This document shows, in pieces, positions 1-8,455 of a stretch of 58,220 nt of DNA. The notes under the pieces were generated by a model. The model did no database searches and had not been told where the DNA came from. It saw only the letters and a program-made list of their open reading frames with translations. Made by a program: the position numbers and the translations under genes. The stretch lies in contig JAFARV010000676.1 in the NCBI GenBank assembly GCA_019245255.1, positions 1-58,220 on the forward strand, read 5' to 3'. Every line of letters starts with the position of its first letter. Within the stretch, counting starts at the first letter, position 1. The stretch is from Acidobacteriaceae bacterium. Lineage in GTDB: Bacteria; Acidobacteriota; Terriglobia; Bryobacterales; Bryobacteraceae.

Positions 1-141
1 GTTACTAAGGATTCCGGCCGGAAAGGTTACACCGGGTTGACTAAATTTACAGAACTGGGAAGTTCGACTCAGGAAGCGCGAGGGCGAGGAAATCTTGGTT
101 TCAAAGTCCAGGTTCTTCACGCATAATTCGGTCCAGATAAA

Positions 142-711
142 ATGCAAAGCATGGCGGCCACGACGACTCATCTTCTGACCGTTGAGGAGTTCCGCGCCCT
201 ACCGGAGGACTCCGGAACTGTTTACCATGAACTTCGCCACGGGGAAGTTGTCGCGGTGACGCGACCTAAGCTTAAGCACAAGCTGGTCCAGCGCAATTTG
301 CGCCGCCTGTTGGAAGAGATCGCCGAGCCAACAAGCTACGTCGATACCGAAATGCCGTTCCGCCCGCTGCCGGAATACGAGTTGTGGGAGGCCGATGTCG
401 CGTACGTATCGCCGGCGCGCTTTGCTGAAGCCGATCCGGAGGATAATGTCCGCGGCGCGCCGGACTTAGTCATCGAAGTACTCTCGCCTTCGAATACGGT
501 CGATGAGATGATCGAGCGCGAACGAATTTGCCTTGAGAATGGCGCGCGCGAGTTCTGGGTTGTGGATCAAAAGCGGCGTCAGGTCAAGGTGTCGACGCCC
601 GACGGGCGCACAATTACCTATCGATCCGGCCAAGAGATTTCCTTGTGGTTTTCAAACGGCAGGACGGTCGCAGTCGACGCCATTTTCTCGGCTGACATTT
701 TCACGCGGTAA
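142..711 (+). CDS. Uma2-family putative endonuclease
   Basis: This 189-aa protein fits the Uma2/DUF820 family, which has a PD-(D/E)XK nuclease-like fold and is often annotated as a putative restriction endonuclease; no physiological role is established. Visible family features are the N-terminal TVEEFRALPED, a central ELWEADVAYVSP strand and the PDLVIEVLSPSNT core near residues 117-129, followed by the ENGAREFWVVD block. The start could be 142 or 151; neither has a clear ribosome binding site. It stands alone before a Doc module on the other strand. Three more Uma2 genes lie in this window, the closest being the one at 4677. Confidence 0.85.
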   Translation: MQSMAATTTHLLTVEEFRALPEDSGTVYHELRHGEVVAVTRPKLKHKLVQRNLRRLLEEIAEPTSYVDTEMPFRPLPEYELWEADVAYVSPARFAEADPEDNVRGAPDLVIEVLSPSNTVDEMIERERICLENGAREFWVVDQKRRQVKVSTPDGRTITYRSGQEISLWFSNGRTVAVDAIFSADIFTR

Positions 712-773
712 ACGGAGGATTGGAACAACAACAAGTCTCGCCGTAGTCAAAGTGGCAAGTCAGCTAGAACGGG

Positions 774-1148
774 CTAAGTCAAGCGGATTTGAGCGCGCAG
801 CCATTCGTCAAGAACGGCCTTCCTAACAGTGCCAGTTTCGTACCGCTCCATCAGCCAGGTATAAGCCTCCGAGTCGTTGAATGTGACCCGATAGCCATTT
901 ATATCGAGGAAGACCACAGTTGCAGTGATCGCAACACGTTTGTTTCCGTCCAGAAACGGGTGGTTCTGGGACAGGCTCTCCCACATAGCCGCGGCTGCTT
1001 CGATCATGTCTGAGTAGTACCCGTTCTGCGGGCGCGCCACCGCCGATTCCAACGCCCCTTCATCACGAACGCCATGGATTCCACCAAATCGATCAATCAA
1101 GGCGGCGTGGAACTCAAGAACGTCTTTAATCGTGAGATACCGGCTCAC
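774..1148 (-). CDS. doc: Doc-family toxin (Fic fold)
   Basis: This 124-aa protein has the Doc signature HPFLDGNKR at residues 63-71 and the GVRDEGALESAVARPQ segment near residues 26-41, typical of death-on-curing toxins. Characterised Doc phosphorylates elongation factor Tu and stops translation; that is family knowledge, not shown here. It overlaps the upstream small gene by 4 bases, so the pair is translationally coupled in antitoxin-then-toxin order. Catalytic His, Asp, Gly, Asn, Lys and Arg all appear intact, so this is one of the few toxins in the window that looks functional. Confidence 0.9.
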   Translation of the reverse strand: MSRYLTIKDVLEFHAALIDRFGGIHGVRDEGALESAVARPQNGYYSDMIEAAAAMWESLSQNHPFLDGNKRVAITATVVFLDINGYRVTFNDSEAYTWLMERYETGTVRKAVLDEWLRAQIRLT

Positions 1149-1333
1149 TGAGCGAGCCGTTGCAGCAGGTCCGAGTGTTCCGCTACAAATTCATCAAAGG
1201 CGGCGCGTGGTGACGTGGGCTGCTCTCGTTCCTCGCGCAGGAATTTGATAAACGCCTGGACGGCGGCCTGCTCGTCCGGATTCAGAGTCTGAATCAACTC
1301 AATCAGAGATGCTCGTGGGCCGCTCGTGGTCAT
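1145..1333 (-). CDS. Putative antitoxin partner of Doc
   Basis: This small acidic protein (62 aa from the ATG at 1333) overlaps doc by 4 bases and is probably its antitoxin. It does not look like a standard Phd protein: no Phd N-terminal DNA-binding pattern is obvious. The sequence runs from a short leader through an amphipathic helix (LIELIQTLNPDEQAAVQAF) to an acidic tail. An in-frame upstream start at 1369 exists, but the internal ATG begins where the protein-like sequence begins. The assignment rests on position, size and overlap rather than on a recognised domain. Confidence 0.6.
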   Translation of the reverse strand: MTTSGPRASLIELIQTLNPDEQAAVQAFIKFLREEREQPTSPRAAFDEFVAEHSDLLQRLAQ

Positions 1334-1406
1334 GCGGATATCAGTCCTGTAAGTAGTATAAGATGCCAAACGTGCCGGCCACGACAGCTCGTCTGATGGT
1401 ACGCTG

Positions 1407-2462
1407 CTAGATGCGCCGGTGCATCAATTTGAAGATGTACGCCAGAATCTCGGCCACCGCTTTATATAGGTGCGGGGGAATCTCCTGCCCCACATCAGCC
1501 GCTTGATACAAGCCGCGCGCGAGCGGCGGGTTCTCGACTAAGGGAACCTGGTTATCGAGCGCGACCTGGCGAATGCGCAGCGCCAAATAGTTCTTCCCTT
1601 TGGCAACCACGAGCGGCGCGACCATGGTGTCGGGTTCGTACTTCAGCGCCACAGCGTAGTGTGTCGGGTTCACGATCACGGCGGTGGCGCTTGGCACCTG
1701 CGACATCATGCGCTTCCTGGCCTGCTCGCGCTGAATGCGGCGAATGCGCATCTTGGTGTGCGGATCGCCTTCCATCTGCTTGTGTTCTTCCTTAATTTCC
1801 TGTTTCGTCATGCGCAGGTCGGAAGTGAAGTGCCGCTGTTCACGAAACAGATCGATGCATCCGAAGATAAAGAACAGTGCCGCGGCGCGCCACAACAGCG
1901 TCATCAGAGCGCTCGTGATATCGGTGCGGCCAGTCTCCAGGCTTTTGAGTGGAAGCATCATGATGCGGTCCAGGTTTTCGTAGCCGATGACGTAGACTAC
2001 GTATGCCGAAATCGGGAGCAGAAACAAGGCCTGCAGAAGCGCAGGGATGTTATTGCGCGTGATCTGCTTCAGCTTGCCTGACGGGTTCAACCGGTTGAAA
2101 TCGGGGGTCAGCTTCTTGAAGCTGAAGCCCATCTTGGTGAGCCCAAGCTGCAGGCTTACTGTGACAACGACCAATATCATCCCGGCTCCGAACAGAGGCA
2201 GTCCGCATTGGAATAAGAGGTTCCGCATCAGCACGCACCAATCGTTCAGTGACAGTGACGGACTGAAGGCGCGCGTCAACAGAGATGCCATCACGACGCG
2301 CATACTGCCGAGCCATTTTTCACCGAACAGATGCAACAGCGTGACAAAGATCAGGAACTGGCTGCCGGAAATGAACTGCCGGCTGGAGGGGAAATTCCCT
2401 TCTTCGCGCGCCTTCTTCAGGCGCTGCTGAGTCGGCTTTTCTGTTTTCTGCGGGTCTGCCAT
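1407..2462 (-). CDS. flhB: Flagellar export switch protein FlhB
   Basis: This is a 351-aa FlhB, the export-gate component that switches substrate specificity from rod/hook to filament proteins. The N-terminal half carries the DPQKTEKPTQQRLKKAREEG start and membrane segments; the cytoplasmic domain contains the autocleavage motif NPTH near residues 263-266, followed by YAVALKYEP. Length matches the family. It is the last gene of a minus-strand operon fliO-fliP-fliQ-fliR-flhB and starts 3 bases after fliR ends. FlhA, usually the next gene, is not in the window. Confidence 0.97.
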   Translation of the reverse strand: MADPQKTEKPTQQRLKKAREEGNFPSSRQFISGSQFLIFVTLLHLFGEKWLGSMRVVMASLLTRAFSPSLSLNDWCVLMRNLLFQCGLPLFGAGMILVVVTVSLQLGLTKMGFSFKKLTPDFNRLNPSGKLKQITRNNIPALLQALFLLPISAYVVYVIGYENLDRIMMLPLKSLETGRTDITSALMTLLWRAAALFFIFGCIDLFREQRHFTSDLRMTKQEIKEEHKQMEGDPHTKMRIRRIQREQARKRMMSQVPSATAVIVNPTHYAVALKYEPDTMVAPLVVAKGKNYLALRIRQVALDNQVPLVENPPLARGLYQAADVGQEIPPHLYKAVAEILAYIFKLMHRRI

Positions 2463-2465
2463 GGT

Positions 2466-3233
2466 TTACCGCGCAATGCTAACCGCAACGCGGAACATCT
2501 GCCCTGCAAACTCCTCGTACACCGAGGGGAAGAGCATCAGAAGCGCCGAGATGGCCGCCAGGCCGGCCAGGATCTTCAGCGGCATCGTCAGGTGCAGCAA
2601 GTGCAGTTGCGCATTGAAACGGCCCAAAAGCGCGAGCGTCAGATCCACCATCAGCATCAGGCCGACAACGGGCAATGCGAGCCGCAATCCTACAGCAAAC
2701 AGCGAACCGGCAGCGTGCGTAATCACAGCGCCCCAACGTGGATCGAGCAGCAACTGCCCTGGGGGCTGCTTTTCCAGGCTTTCCGCGAATAATCGAATGA
2801 TGTAGCGGTGGAATCCGAGTGTGACGAATAACAGCGCTGAGACGGTTTGCGCAATGGCGCTGAGAACCGGGGCATCGGCTTGTGACTCCGGATCGACGGT
2901 GGAGGCGAAAGAGAATCCGGCCTGTAGACCGCAGATTTGTCCAAAGATCAATGCCGCGTCAGCGAGGAAGCCGACAAGCAGGCCAATGCACAAACCGAAC
3001 GTGGCTTCAATTGCAACCCACCCGGCGTATTCCATCGCAGTGATGGTGGCCGGAACCGTGGGCCATACGGGAAACAGCGTAAACGTAAGCCCCAGAATCA
3101 GAACAACGCGAATGGGCTCAGGGGCGCTGCGAATGCCCGGGAGAGGCACAAACACGACGGCCCCACCGATGCGGGCCAGAACCAAAAGAAAGCTGTAGAT
3201 CAGGCCGATCGAGAACGAGATCTCACCGTGCAT
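2466..3233 (-). CDS. fliR: Flagellar export gate protein FliR
   Basis: This 255-aa hydrophobic protein fits FliR, which forms the export gate with FliP and FliQ. It begins with a transmembrane segment (IYSFLLVLARIGGAVVF) and contains the PLPGIRSAPEPIRVVLILG loop typical of FliR/YscT proteins, then several more helices. It overlaps the 3' end of fliQ by 11 bases and is followed closely by flhB, the standard gene order. No truncation is seen. Confidence 0.95.
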   Translation of the reverse strand: MHGEISFSIGLIYSFLLVLARIGGAVVFVPLPGIRSAPEPIRVVLILGLTFTLFPVWPTVPATITAMEYAGWVAIEATFGLCIGLLVGFLADAALIFGQICGLQAGFSFASTVDPESQADAPVLSAIAQTVSALLFVTLGFHRYIIRLFAESLEKQPPGQLLLDPRWGAVITHAAGSLFAVGLRLALPVVGLMLMVDLTLALLGRFNAQLHLLHLTMPLKILAGLAAISALLMLFPSVYEEFAGQMFRVAVSIAR

Positions 3234-3492
3234 ACCGGCTCAGGTTGCCGAGAATCGAGGTCGCGTAGGTCATGGCCTTTTGCAGCACCCAGGGCATGCT
3301 GATGGTCGCTACGATGAAGAACACGGCCAGCCGCGGCACCGTGCTGAACGCCGCGTCCTGTATCGACGTAACGATCTGCACCAGGCTGATCACAATACCC
3401 GTTACGAATCCGGCAATCAGGAACGGCGCGCTGAGCCAGAACATCATCATCATGGCCTCGCGCACCAGTTGAACGGCGTACTCCGGGGTCAT
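3223..3492 (-). CDS. fliQ: Flagellar export gate protein FliQ
   Basis: This 89-aa protein with two transmembrane helices is FliQ. It starts MTPEYAVQLVREAMMM, has the APFLIAGFVTGIVISLVQ helix and the conserved TSIQDAAFSTVPRL segment. Length equals the family norm. It overlaps fliP by 4 bases (ATGA) and fliR by 11 bases, indicating coupled translation within the export-gate operon. Confidence 0.96.
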   Translation of the reverse strand: MTPEYAVQLVREAMMMMFWLSAPFLIAGFVTGIVISLVQIVTSIQDAAFSTVPRLAVFFIVATISMPWVLQKAMTYATSILGNLSRYAR

Positions 3493-4229
3493 GCGTAGAG
3501 GCCTTTCATTAAGGACCCGATCACCAGATCCCAGCCGTCGACTAACACAAACAGCAGAATTTTGAACGGCGCAGAAAGCATCACCGGCGGCAACTGCATC
3601 ATGCCCATAGATACAGTCAGCGATGCCACCACCACGTCAATGACCATGAAGGGCAGAAAGAGCACTGTTCCGATCTGAAAGGAAGCTTTCAACTCCGAAA
3701 GAATGTAAGCGGGAATCAGAACCTTCATGTCGAGGTCCTGCGCGGTGCGCGGCTGCGGCGCGTGCGAGATGTTGACAAAGAGCTGAATATCTTTTTCGCG
3801 GGCGAATTTCAGCAGGAAATGACGCAGCGGCTCCTCACCTTTGGTGATCGCTTCGTCCATGGTGATTTTGCCCTGATCGAATGGCTGCCACGCGTTCGCA
3901 TACATGTCTTTGGCAACCGGCTGCATGACCAGGACGGATAGGAACAGTGCGAGTCCGATGAGCACCTGGTTGGAAGGAGCAGTTTGGGTGCCAAGCGCCT
4001 GCCGCAAGAAGTGCAGCACTATCGAGATCCGCAGGAACGGGGTGACGCACATCACCGCTGCAGGCAGCAAAGTAAGCAGCGTGAGCAGAATGATGATCTG
4101 CATGGGCGCGCTGATAGTGGGGCCATTCGGCCCGGAAGACAGACTCGCGCCCAGGAGCGGTCCGGCGTTCCCGGCTGCGAAGGCGTGCCCTGCCCCGGCG
4201 AGAGGTAACAGAACTAACAGGCGTTTCAT
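3489..4229 (-). CDS. fliP: Flagellar export gate protein FliP
   Basis: FliP (about 246 aa from the ATG at 4229) assembles the core of the export gate. It starts with a cleavable signal peptide (MKRLLVLLPLAGAGHAFAAG), as usual for FliP, followed by four membrane helices. The family blocks TPFLRISIVLHFLRQALGTQ and MMQLPPVMLSAPFKILLFVL are clear. The chosen start overlaps the fliO stop by 4 bases; a longer reading from 4268 would place residues ahead of the signal peptide. Confidence 0.96.
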   Translation of the reverse strand: MKRLLVLLPLAGAGHAFAAGNAGPLLGASLSSGPNGPTISAPMQIIILLTLLTLLPAAVMCVTPFLRISIVLHFLRQALGTQTAPSNQVLIGLALFLSVLVMQPVAKDMYANAWQPFDQGKITMDEAITKGEEPLRHFLLKFAREKDIQLFVNISHAPQPRTAQDLDMKVLIPAYILSELKASFQIGTVLFLPFMVIDVVVASLTVSMGMMQLPPVMLSAPFKILLFVLVDGWDLVIGSLMKGLYA

Positions 4230-4543
4230 ATGTCGTGCTCCGGCAATTTGGGTTCGAGCGTCTTCCAAGCCGAGCTTTCAACGAGATAGAAACCGCTCGG
4301 AGACGTTCCGATGAGAATGGCGCGTTCGCCCATACGGACCAGGCTCAGGACGTGCGACGGTGACAACTGCAGAGCGTCCACGCGCTGCAACACCTTCGCT
4401 GGTCGCTGCTTGCGACCGGACAGCCAGGGTACGCTGACGCGCTGTGTGCCCTGCACCATGCCGCGGCGCCGTAGCCAGATGAGTGTGAGGCCCAAAAGGC
4501 CGAAAACGCCGAGGACGGCGAGTAGTTGCGGAATTTCCAACAC
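4226..4543 (-). CDS. fliO: Flagellar biosynthesis protein FliO
   Basis: This 105-aa protein has one N-terminal transmembrane helix (LLAVLGVFGLLGLTLIWL), a basic stretch, then a small cytoplasmic domain with the pattern ALQLSPSHVLSLVRMGERAI typical of FliO. FliO helps assemble the FliP ring. It is the first gene of the minus-strand export operon, starts with GTG at 4543 and overlaps fliP by 4 bases. Sequence conservation in this family is low, so position supports the call strongly. Confidence 0.88.
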   Translation of the reverse strand: MLEIPQLLAVLGVFGLLGLTLIWLRRRGMVQGTQRVSVPWLSGRKQRPAKVLQRVDALQLSPSHVLSLVRMGERAILIGTSPSGFYLVESSAWKTLEPKLPEHDI

Positions 4544-4676
4544 TATTCCCCTAGGAATAAGGAGGGACTAGGCCCGGAGGATTCTCAGATTATTCCTGAA
4601 TCGACGAGCGTCCGGCCGCCCGGTTTGCCGCATAATGACTTGCAGGGCCTGCAACATGACGGAGTCGCTATAACTT

Positions 4677-5213
4677 ATGAGCACGGGAGCCGTCCTCATG
4701 ACCGTCGATGAATTCTTGCGCCTGCCGGAACCACAGACTGGGCACTACGAACTGCATCACGGGGACGTGGTTCTCATCGCACCGCCTAAGTGGGGTCACG
4801 AAGAAATTCAGGAGCGCGTGAGAGAACTCCTGAAGCGCACGATTGGAGACCGTGGAAGGGTCAGGGTCGAGATGGCGTTCCGCCCGGCACCTGAATACGA
4901 AGTGTGGAGGGCAGATGTTGGAGTCGTACGAAAAGAACGGGCCGATGCCACCCCGCCCGATACGTATTTGCAAGGAGCGCCGGATCTGGTCGTAGAGGTT
5001 TTATCCCCCAGCAACACAGCACAAGAGATCAACGACAAAATGGCCGTATGTCTCGACAACGGTTGTTCCAGCTTCTGGGTGGCCGACGACAACCTTAAAG
5101 AGGTGAAGGTCACCGAGGGCGATATCACGAGACGCTACACGGGCACGGCGACGATTGCGAGCGATTTGCTCGGCGGAAGTATCAGAGTCGACGACATCTT
5201 CCAGGGTTCGTGA
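4677..5213 (+). CDS. Uma2-family putative endonuclease
   Basis: This 178-aa Uma2/DUF820 protein is a paralogue of the one at 142: both show TVDEF/TVEEF near the start, the FRPAPEYEVWRADVGVV / FRPLPEYELWEADVAYV strand and the APDLVVEVLSPSNT core. It is divergent from the fliO operon, with about 130 bases between them. Function is unproven for the family. A second in-frame ATG at 4698 is also possible as start. Confidence 0.85.
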   Translation: MSTGAVLMTVDEFLRLPEPQTGHYELHHGDVVLIAPPKWGHEEIQERVRELLKRTIGDRGRVRVEMAFRPAPEYEVWRADVGVVRKERADATPPDTYLQGAPDLVVEVLSPSNTAQEINDKMAVCLDNGCSSFWVADDNLKEVKVTEGDITRRYTGTATIASDLLGGSIRVDDIFQGS

Positions 5214-5231
5214 CGGACGGCTGCCGCGCTG

Positions 5232-5963
5232 TTAGGCGATAATTCCTGCGACTTTGAGAGAAGCTTCGGGGTCGGGTCCGGCGGCCTGTGCCGCTTTTGA
5301 GGGAACGAAGCCAGCGGTTGTGTTAACCGAGGGCAAGAGTGTCGACGGTGACGCCGATTTGCCAATCGGCCGCAGGTTGCCTTCGGCCAACCCGCCCCAC
5401 ATCTGTGAGGTCTCGGGGTGTGCGGCACTCAAAATTGTAGGAACGAAGCCACGAGCTTTCTGAACCTCCCGCAGGGTTTTTAAAGCTTTATGGAAGCCGC
5501 GCTCGGCGCTGGTCATGAAGCGCTGGATGGCGGAGGCATGCGCGATCATGAAGTTACCGTCCGACATCAACGCTGCTTCCACGCGGCGGAACCGCTTCAG
5601 TCTCCAATAGTGTTCGGCCATTTCGTTGACCAGGATTTCTTCGGTTGTGTTGCCGGGTTGGTGTTCGGCGATGAGATCGGCCTTGAGTGAGTCGAGTTCC
5701 GCCGGGTCTTCGCCTGGGATGACCAGTTCTTTGGAATATAGGCCGTGCTTGAAGCTGTTACGGCTGGAGGCGGCTTTTCCTTCCTCCGTACGGGGACCAG
5801 TGCTCAGGTGGGCATTGGCGCGGTTAGCTTGGAGGCGAGCGGGAGAGATGGCGGACGCTCCAATCGCTTCGCTCATGGCTCCGATTGAGCTGCTCGTTTC
5901 TTTGCGGAGATCTTTGAGGGCTTGGCGTTCGGCCGCGCGGCGCTGCTGGCGTGAGAGTGACAT
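5232..5963 (-). CDS. Conserved hypothetical protein (acidobacterial type)
   Basis: This 243-aa soluble protein has no recognised enzymatic domain. Residues 1-40 are basic and helical (RQQRRAAERQALKDLRKE). Then comes the block LQANRANAHLSTGPRTEEGK, which I recognise from a large group of conserved hypothetical proteins frequent in Acidobacteria. A helical middle (NEMAEHYWRLKRFRRVEAAL) follows. The ATG at 5963 is preferred because upstream in-frame sequence has an unnatural composition and would overlap the next Uma2 gene heavily. It converges with the Uma2 gene at 4677. Confidence 0.75.
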   Translation of the reverse strand: MSLSRQQRRAAERQALKDLRKETSSSIGAMSEAIGASAISPARLQANRANAHLSTGPRTEEGKAASSRNSFKHGLYSKELVIPGEDPAELDSLKADLIAEHQPGNTTEEILVNEMAEHYWRLKRFRRVEAALMSDGNFMIAHASAIQRFMTSAERGFHKALKTLREVQKARGFVPTILSAAHPETSQMWGGLAEGNLRPIGKSASPSTLLPSVNTTAGFVPSKAAQAAGPDPEASLKVAGIIA

Positions 5964-6043
5964 ATTGGGAGTTCGCTTTCCTCCGCGTTGTCGCACGGGG
6001 GTGTTCGGGCGGCAGTGGATTTTCGAGGGAAGTGGTTGATGCG

Positions 6044-6622
6044 ATGGGAGAAGAAAATTTCGGGGTTGGCGTGACTCTTGAGCAGTACCTGGAGCAAGAA
6101 GTCCATTCGCCGTACAAGCACGAATTCGTCGACGGCGAAGTGTTTGCAATGGCCGGTGGCAGCGCCAATCATTCGCTGATCGCCACAAATATAATCACGG
6201 CGTTGAACATTGCGCTTGACGGCTGCCCGGATCACATTTGCCGCGTTTACAACAGCGATATGCGGCTTGGCGTGCCCGCCGCGGCGCTCTATACATACCC
6301 CGACGTGCAGGTGGTCTGCGGCGACCCGGAGTTTGGTCCGCACGAGACACTGCTAAATCCCCAACTGATTGTGGAGGTCCTCTCCGAGAGCACCAAGAAC
6401 TTTGACCTCGGCGGAAAATTCGAAGCGTACCGGAGTATGCGTTCGCTCAAAGAGTATCTGGCGATCTATCAAGACCGGCGGCGTGTCGTACGGCATGTGG
6501 CATTGCCGGACGCTAGCTGGCAAGTGATCGAGCATGCCGAGGGGGATTTCCCCATTCGAATCGCGTGCGGCATTCGCCTGTCGTTCGATGCGATCTATCG
6601 CAATGTATCCCTAAACGCCTAA
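6044..6622 (+). CDS. Uma2-family putative endonuclease
   Basis: This 192-aa protein belongs to the other common Uma2 subtype: it starts with a YLEQE..SPYKHEFVDGEVFAMAGG block, where the EFVDGEV strand is diagnostic, and contains LNPQLIVEVLSESTKNFD and FEAYRSMRSLKEYLAI. Start at 6044 is chosen because the family motif begins shortly after; longer in-frame readings would overlap the divergent hypothetical gene. No partner gene is visible. The physiological role of Uma2 proteins is unknown. Confidence 0.87.
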   Translation: MGEENFGVGVTLEQYLEQEVHSPYKHEFVDGEVFAMAGGSANHSLIATNIITALNIALDGCPDHICRVYNSDMRLGVPAAALYTYPDVQVVCGDPEFGPHETLLNPQLIVEVLSESTKNFDLGGKFEAYRSMRSLKEYLAIYQDRRRVVRHVALPDASWQVIEHAEGDFPIRIACGIRLSFDAIYRNVSLNA

Positions 6623-6636
6623 CGCCCGCGGCCGTC

Positions 6637-7266
6637 CTATGGCCCTACATACTTCTGGTCAAGGCTGCAGCTATGGGAATTGAGCGTGATGGACACCTTG
6701 GTGTCCAGCATCGATTCTACAGACTTCGCACACAGAACTTTCATGCCGGAGATCACCGCAAGAACGTATGTCCCGGGATCCAGCCCTGTCATATCAAACG
6801 TGCCTTCTTTTGAGACTATGGCGTCCATGGCGACTGGACCTGTCGTGATTGGCATAGCCCTCACCCACAGGTCCCCTGAACGAAGCGCTCCCTGCACGGA
6901 ACCAGTAAGCCTGTTTACGCCAGGTGGATCGCCTCCCGGTAAATACAGGAACACATGTACGGCACGGGAGGCGGTATAGACGGGCACGTCGGCATTCGCA
7001 TGCTGAAATCCAGGAGCATGAACTGTTAGCGTGTAGCGTCCAAACGGGACGTCGGCGCACACGTATCGGCGAAGTCGTGTGAAGGCGCAGCTCTTGAATA
7101 TGGGGCCGTTCCTCAGAGTCACCTGTGCAGCGGTTACTTCGTCCATCCCGAAAGTCTCGACATATACGCTGACTGTTCCGGATGGTTCTTCGGCGAGGGC
7201 CGGGACGGCCAGCAGCATGATCGATGCAGCCGCGGCTATCCTCGAAGCTTGTGTCCGCATCATCAT
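6637..7266 (-). CDS. Secreted protein, possible immunity partner of RHS tip 3
   Basis: This 209-aa protein starts with a clear signal peptide (ASIMLLAVPALAEE) and continues as a beta-rich protein. Segments such as FGRYTLTVHAPGF and LDPGTYVLAVISG resemble carboxypeptidase-regulatory-like beta domains. Its start overlaps the upstream HExxH-motif reading frame by 4 bases (ATGA), so it is coupled to it. It is paralogous to the secreted protein at 7703: both share the DPGTYVLAV / DPGSYVVAV segment with a following cysteine. Each paralogue lies directly downstream of an HExxH tip, so an immunity or processing role is an inference. It could instead be an unrelated exported protein. Confidence 0.7.
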   Translation of the reverse strand: MMMRTQASRIAAAASIMLLAVPALAEEPSGTVSVYVETFGMDEVTAAQVTLRNGPIFKSCAFTRLRRYVCADVPFGRYTLTVHAPGFQHANADVPVYTASRAVHVFLYLPGGDPPGVNRLTGSVQGALRSGDLWVRAMPITTGPVAMDAIVSKEGTFDMTGLDPGTYVLAVISGMKVLCAKSVESMLDTKVSITLNSHSCSLDQKYVGP

Positions 7267-7683
7267 TTATTACCCGGGCCGCTCATGCAATTGTTTAGCA
7301 GCCACATGGTGATGTTGTCCGTGTTCTTCGCGTCTTTCGTCAACCCTAACGCGACCTGGATTGCTTCGTCATCAACTCCATAGACTTCGTGAATGAGTTC
7401 ATGCATGGCCATCGCTTCCATATACTGCGGATTGCCCAGTTGGGCTTGATTCATACGGTCGCCCGGCGAGGTAAATGGTACCGCCTCCCCACGGCGTCCA
7501 TGCCTCCAAACCGCGGTTAGGCGGAAAGGCAAACCACTGACCGACTGTAGTGTTCTTTCGTTTGGTTAGCCCGTCGACCTGTGCTTTCAACCCATTTGCG
7601 AATGTGCCGCCCGCCTGTGCGATTGTTTGATTTGCCGGGTTCGGATTGTAGCGGTCTCCGCCGAAGAGACCCAACAAGGCCAC
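7263..7683 (-). pseudogene. HExxH tip-like gene 3, frameshifted
   Basis: From a GTG at 7683 (preceded by AAGGAAAG) one frame encodes about 75 residues including GDRYNPNPANQT and VGQWFAFPPNRG. The protein then continues in another frame after about 7455, giving NQAQLGNPQYMEAMA and MHELIHEVYG, and ends NITMWLLNNC. The HELIH motif is a zincin-type metal-binding pattern. The C-terminal part aligns with the tip at 8456 (HELVH, then NISEKLAQDC). A single-base shift is enough to separate the two frames, so this is most simply a frameshifted gene. It is coupled by ATGA to the secreted protein at 6637. Confidence 0.6.
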
Positions 7684-7702
7684 GAGCTTCTTGTCTTTCC
7701 TT

Positions 7703-8425
7703 TCAGCGTCTCCCGGCTGCGTCTTCAATTGCACGCCCGACCGTTTTTCTTTCAGCTTGCATTTCCGCATACCACCCACGCTGCTTCCGATCCCGCCGGT
7801 CGCTTTCCTCGACGAGGTGGGCAAAATGGTCAAGTTCAAACGTGCAGGTGGCCGGCCGGAAGGTCCACTTACGCGTGAACTCGACAAAGTCGATTTGGTG
7901 CGAACAGACATAGCCATTTGTGGACATAACGGCTACTACGTAGCTGCCTGGGTCGGGATCGACAATGGACGCTTCACGGGCGCCATTTGCGAAAACGTCG
8001 GTGTATATCTCGCCGTTGTATAGTCCCATCAGACGAGTCCACCATACGTGGCTATCTGCCGGCTGAGACGCCAATGTCACGACAAGGCTGGACTTAACGT
8101 GGTCCGCAACCAGGAGCCGATCGGTCAAAGTAAGTACCTCAAATTGCCCGCTATGTTGAAGTCGAACGGTCTTGTAAATCTCACTGTGGCCACATTTGAC
8201 TCTGACATCGTACTCTCCCAAAGGTATTCCGTTTCCGCTGAGCCCGTGAAATCGCTCGGAGTAGTGACCTGGCGTGTTTTCCTTGCCAACACTCTGAAAT
8301 TTCTCAAGCTGGCACCCATCGACGGGGAGTCCGAAAGGCCCGACAGTCAGTAAAGTCACCTCCGCGGCTGAACACGGAAGCAGTACAGCCGCAACCGCCC
8401 ACAACCAATACTTCTGTTTAACCAT
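7703..8425 (-). CDS. Secreted protein, possible immunity partner of RHS tip 2
   Basis: This 240-aa protein has a signal peptide (YWLWAVAAVLLPCSAAE) and a beta-rich body, with a charged helical tail at the C-terminus (ESDRRDRKQRGWYAEMQ). Residues around 150-190 (DPDPGSYVVAVMSTNGYVC) match the equivalent part of the secreted protein at 6637. It begins about 30 bases after the end of the HExxH RHS tip at 8456. The repeated tip-then-secreted-protein order suggests toxin-immunity pairing with a target outside the cytoplasm; this is inference from arrangement only. Confidence 0.7.
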   Translation of the reverse strand: MVKQKYWLWAVAAVLLPCSAAEVTLLTVGPFGLPVDGCQLEKFQSVGKENTPGHYSERFHGLSGNGIPLGEYDVRVKCGHSEIYKTVRLQHSGQFEVLTLTDRLLVADHVKSSLVVTLASQPADSHVWWTRLMGLYNGEIYTDVFANGAREASIVDPDPGSYVVAVMSTNGYVCSHQIDFVEFTRKWTFRPATCTFELDHFAHLVEESDRRDRKQRGWYAEMQAERKTVGRAIEDAAGRR

Positions 8426-8455
8426 GGTCTAGTTCCCGAGCCTATTGTGGTGGCT

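Noticed and set aside
7637..7660. Short similarity between tip 3 (DRYNPNPAN) and the RHS core near 10190 (NRYNPNPAN)
   Set aside because: About 21 of 27 bases match, which might mark a core remnant, but it is too short to prove common origin.
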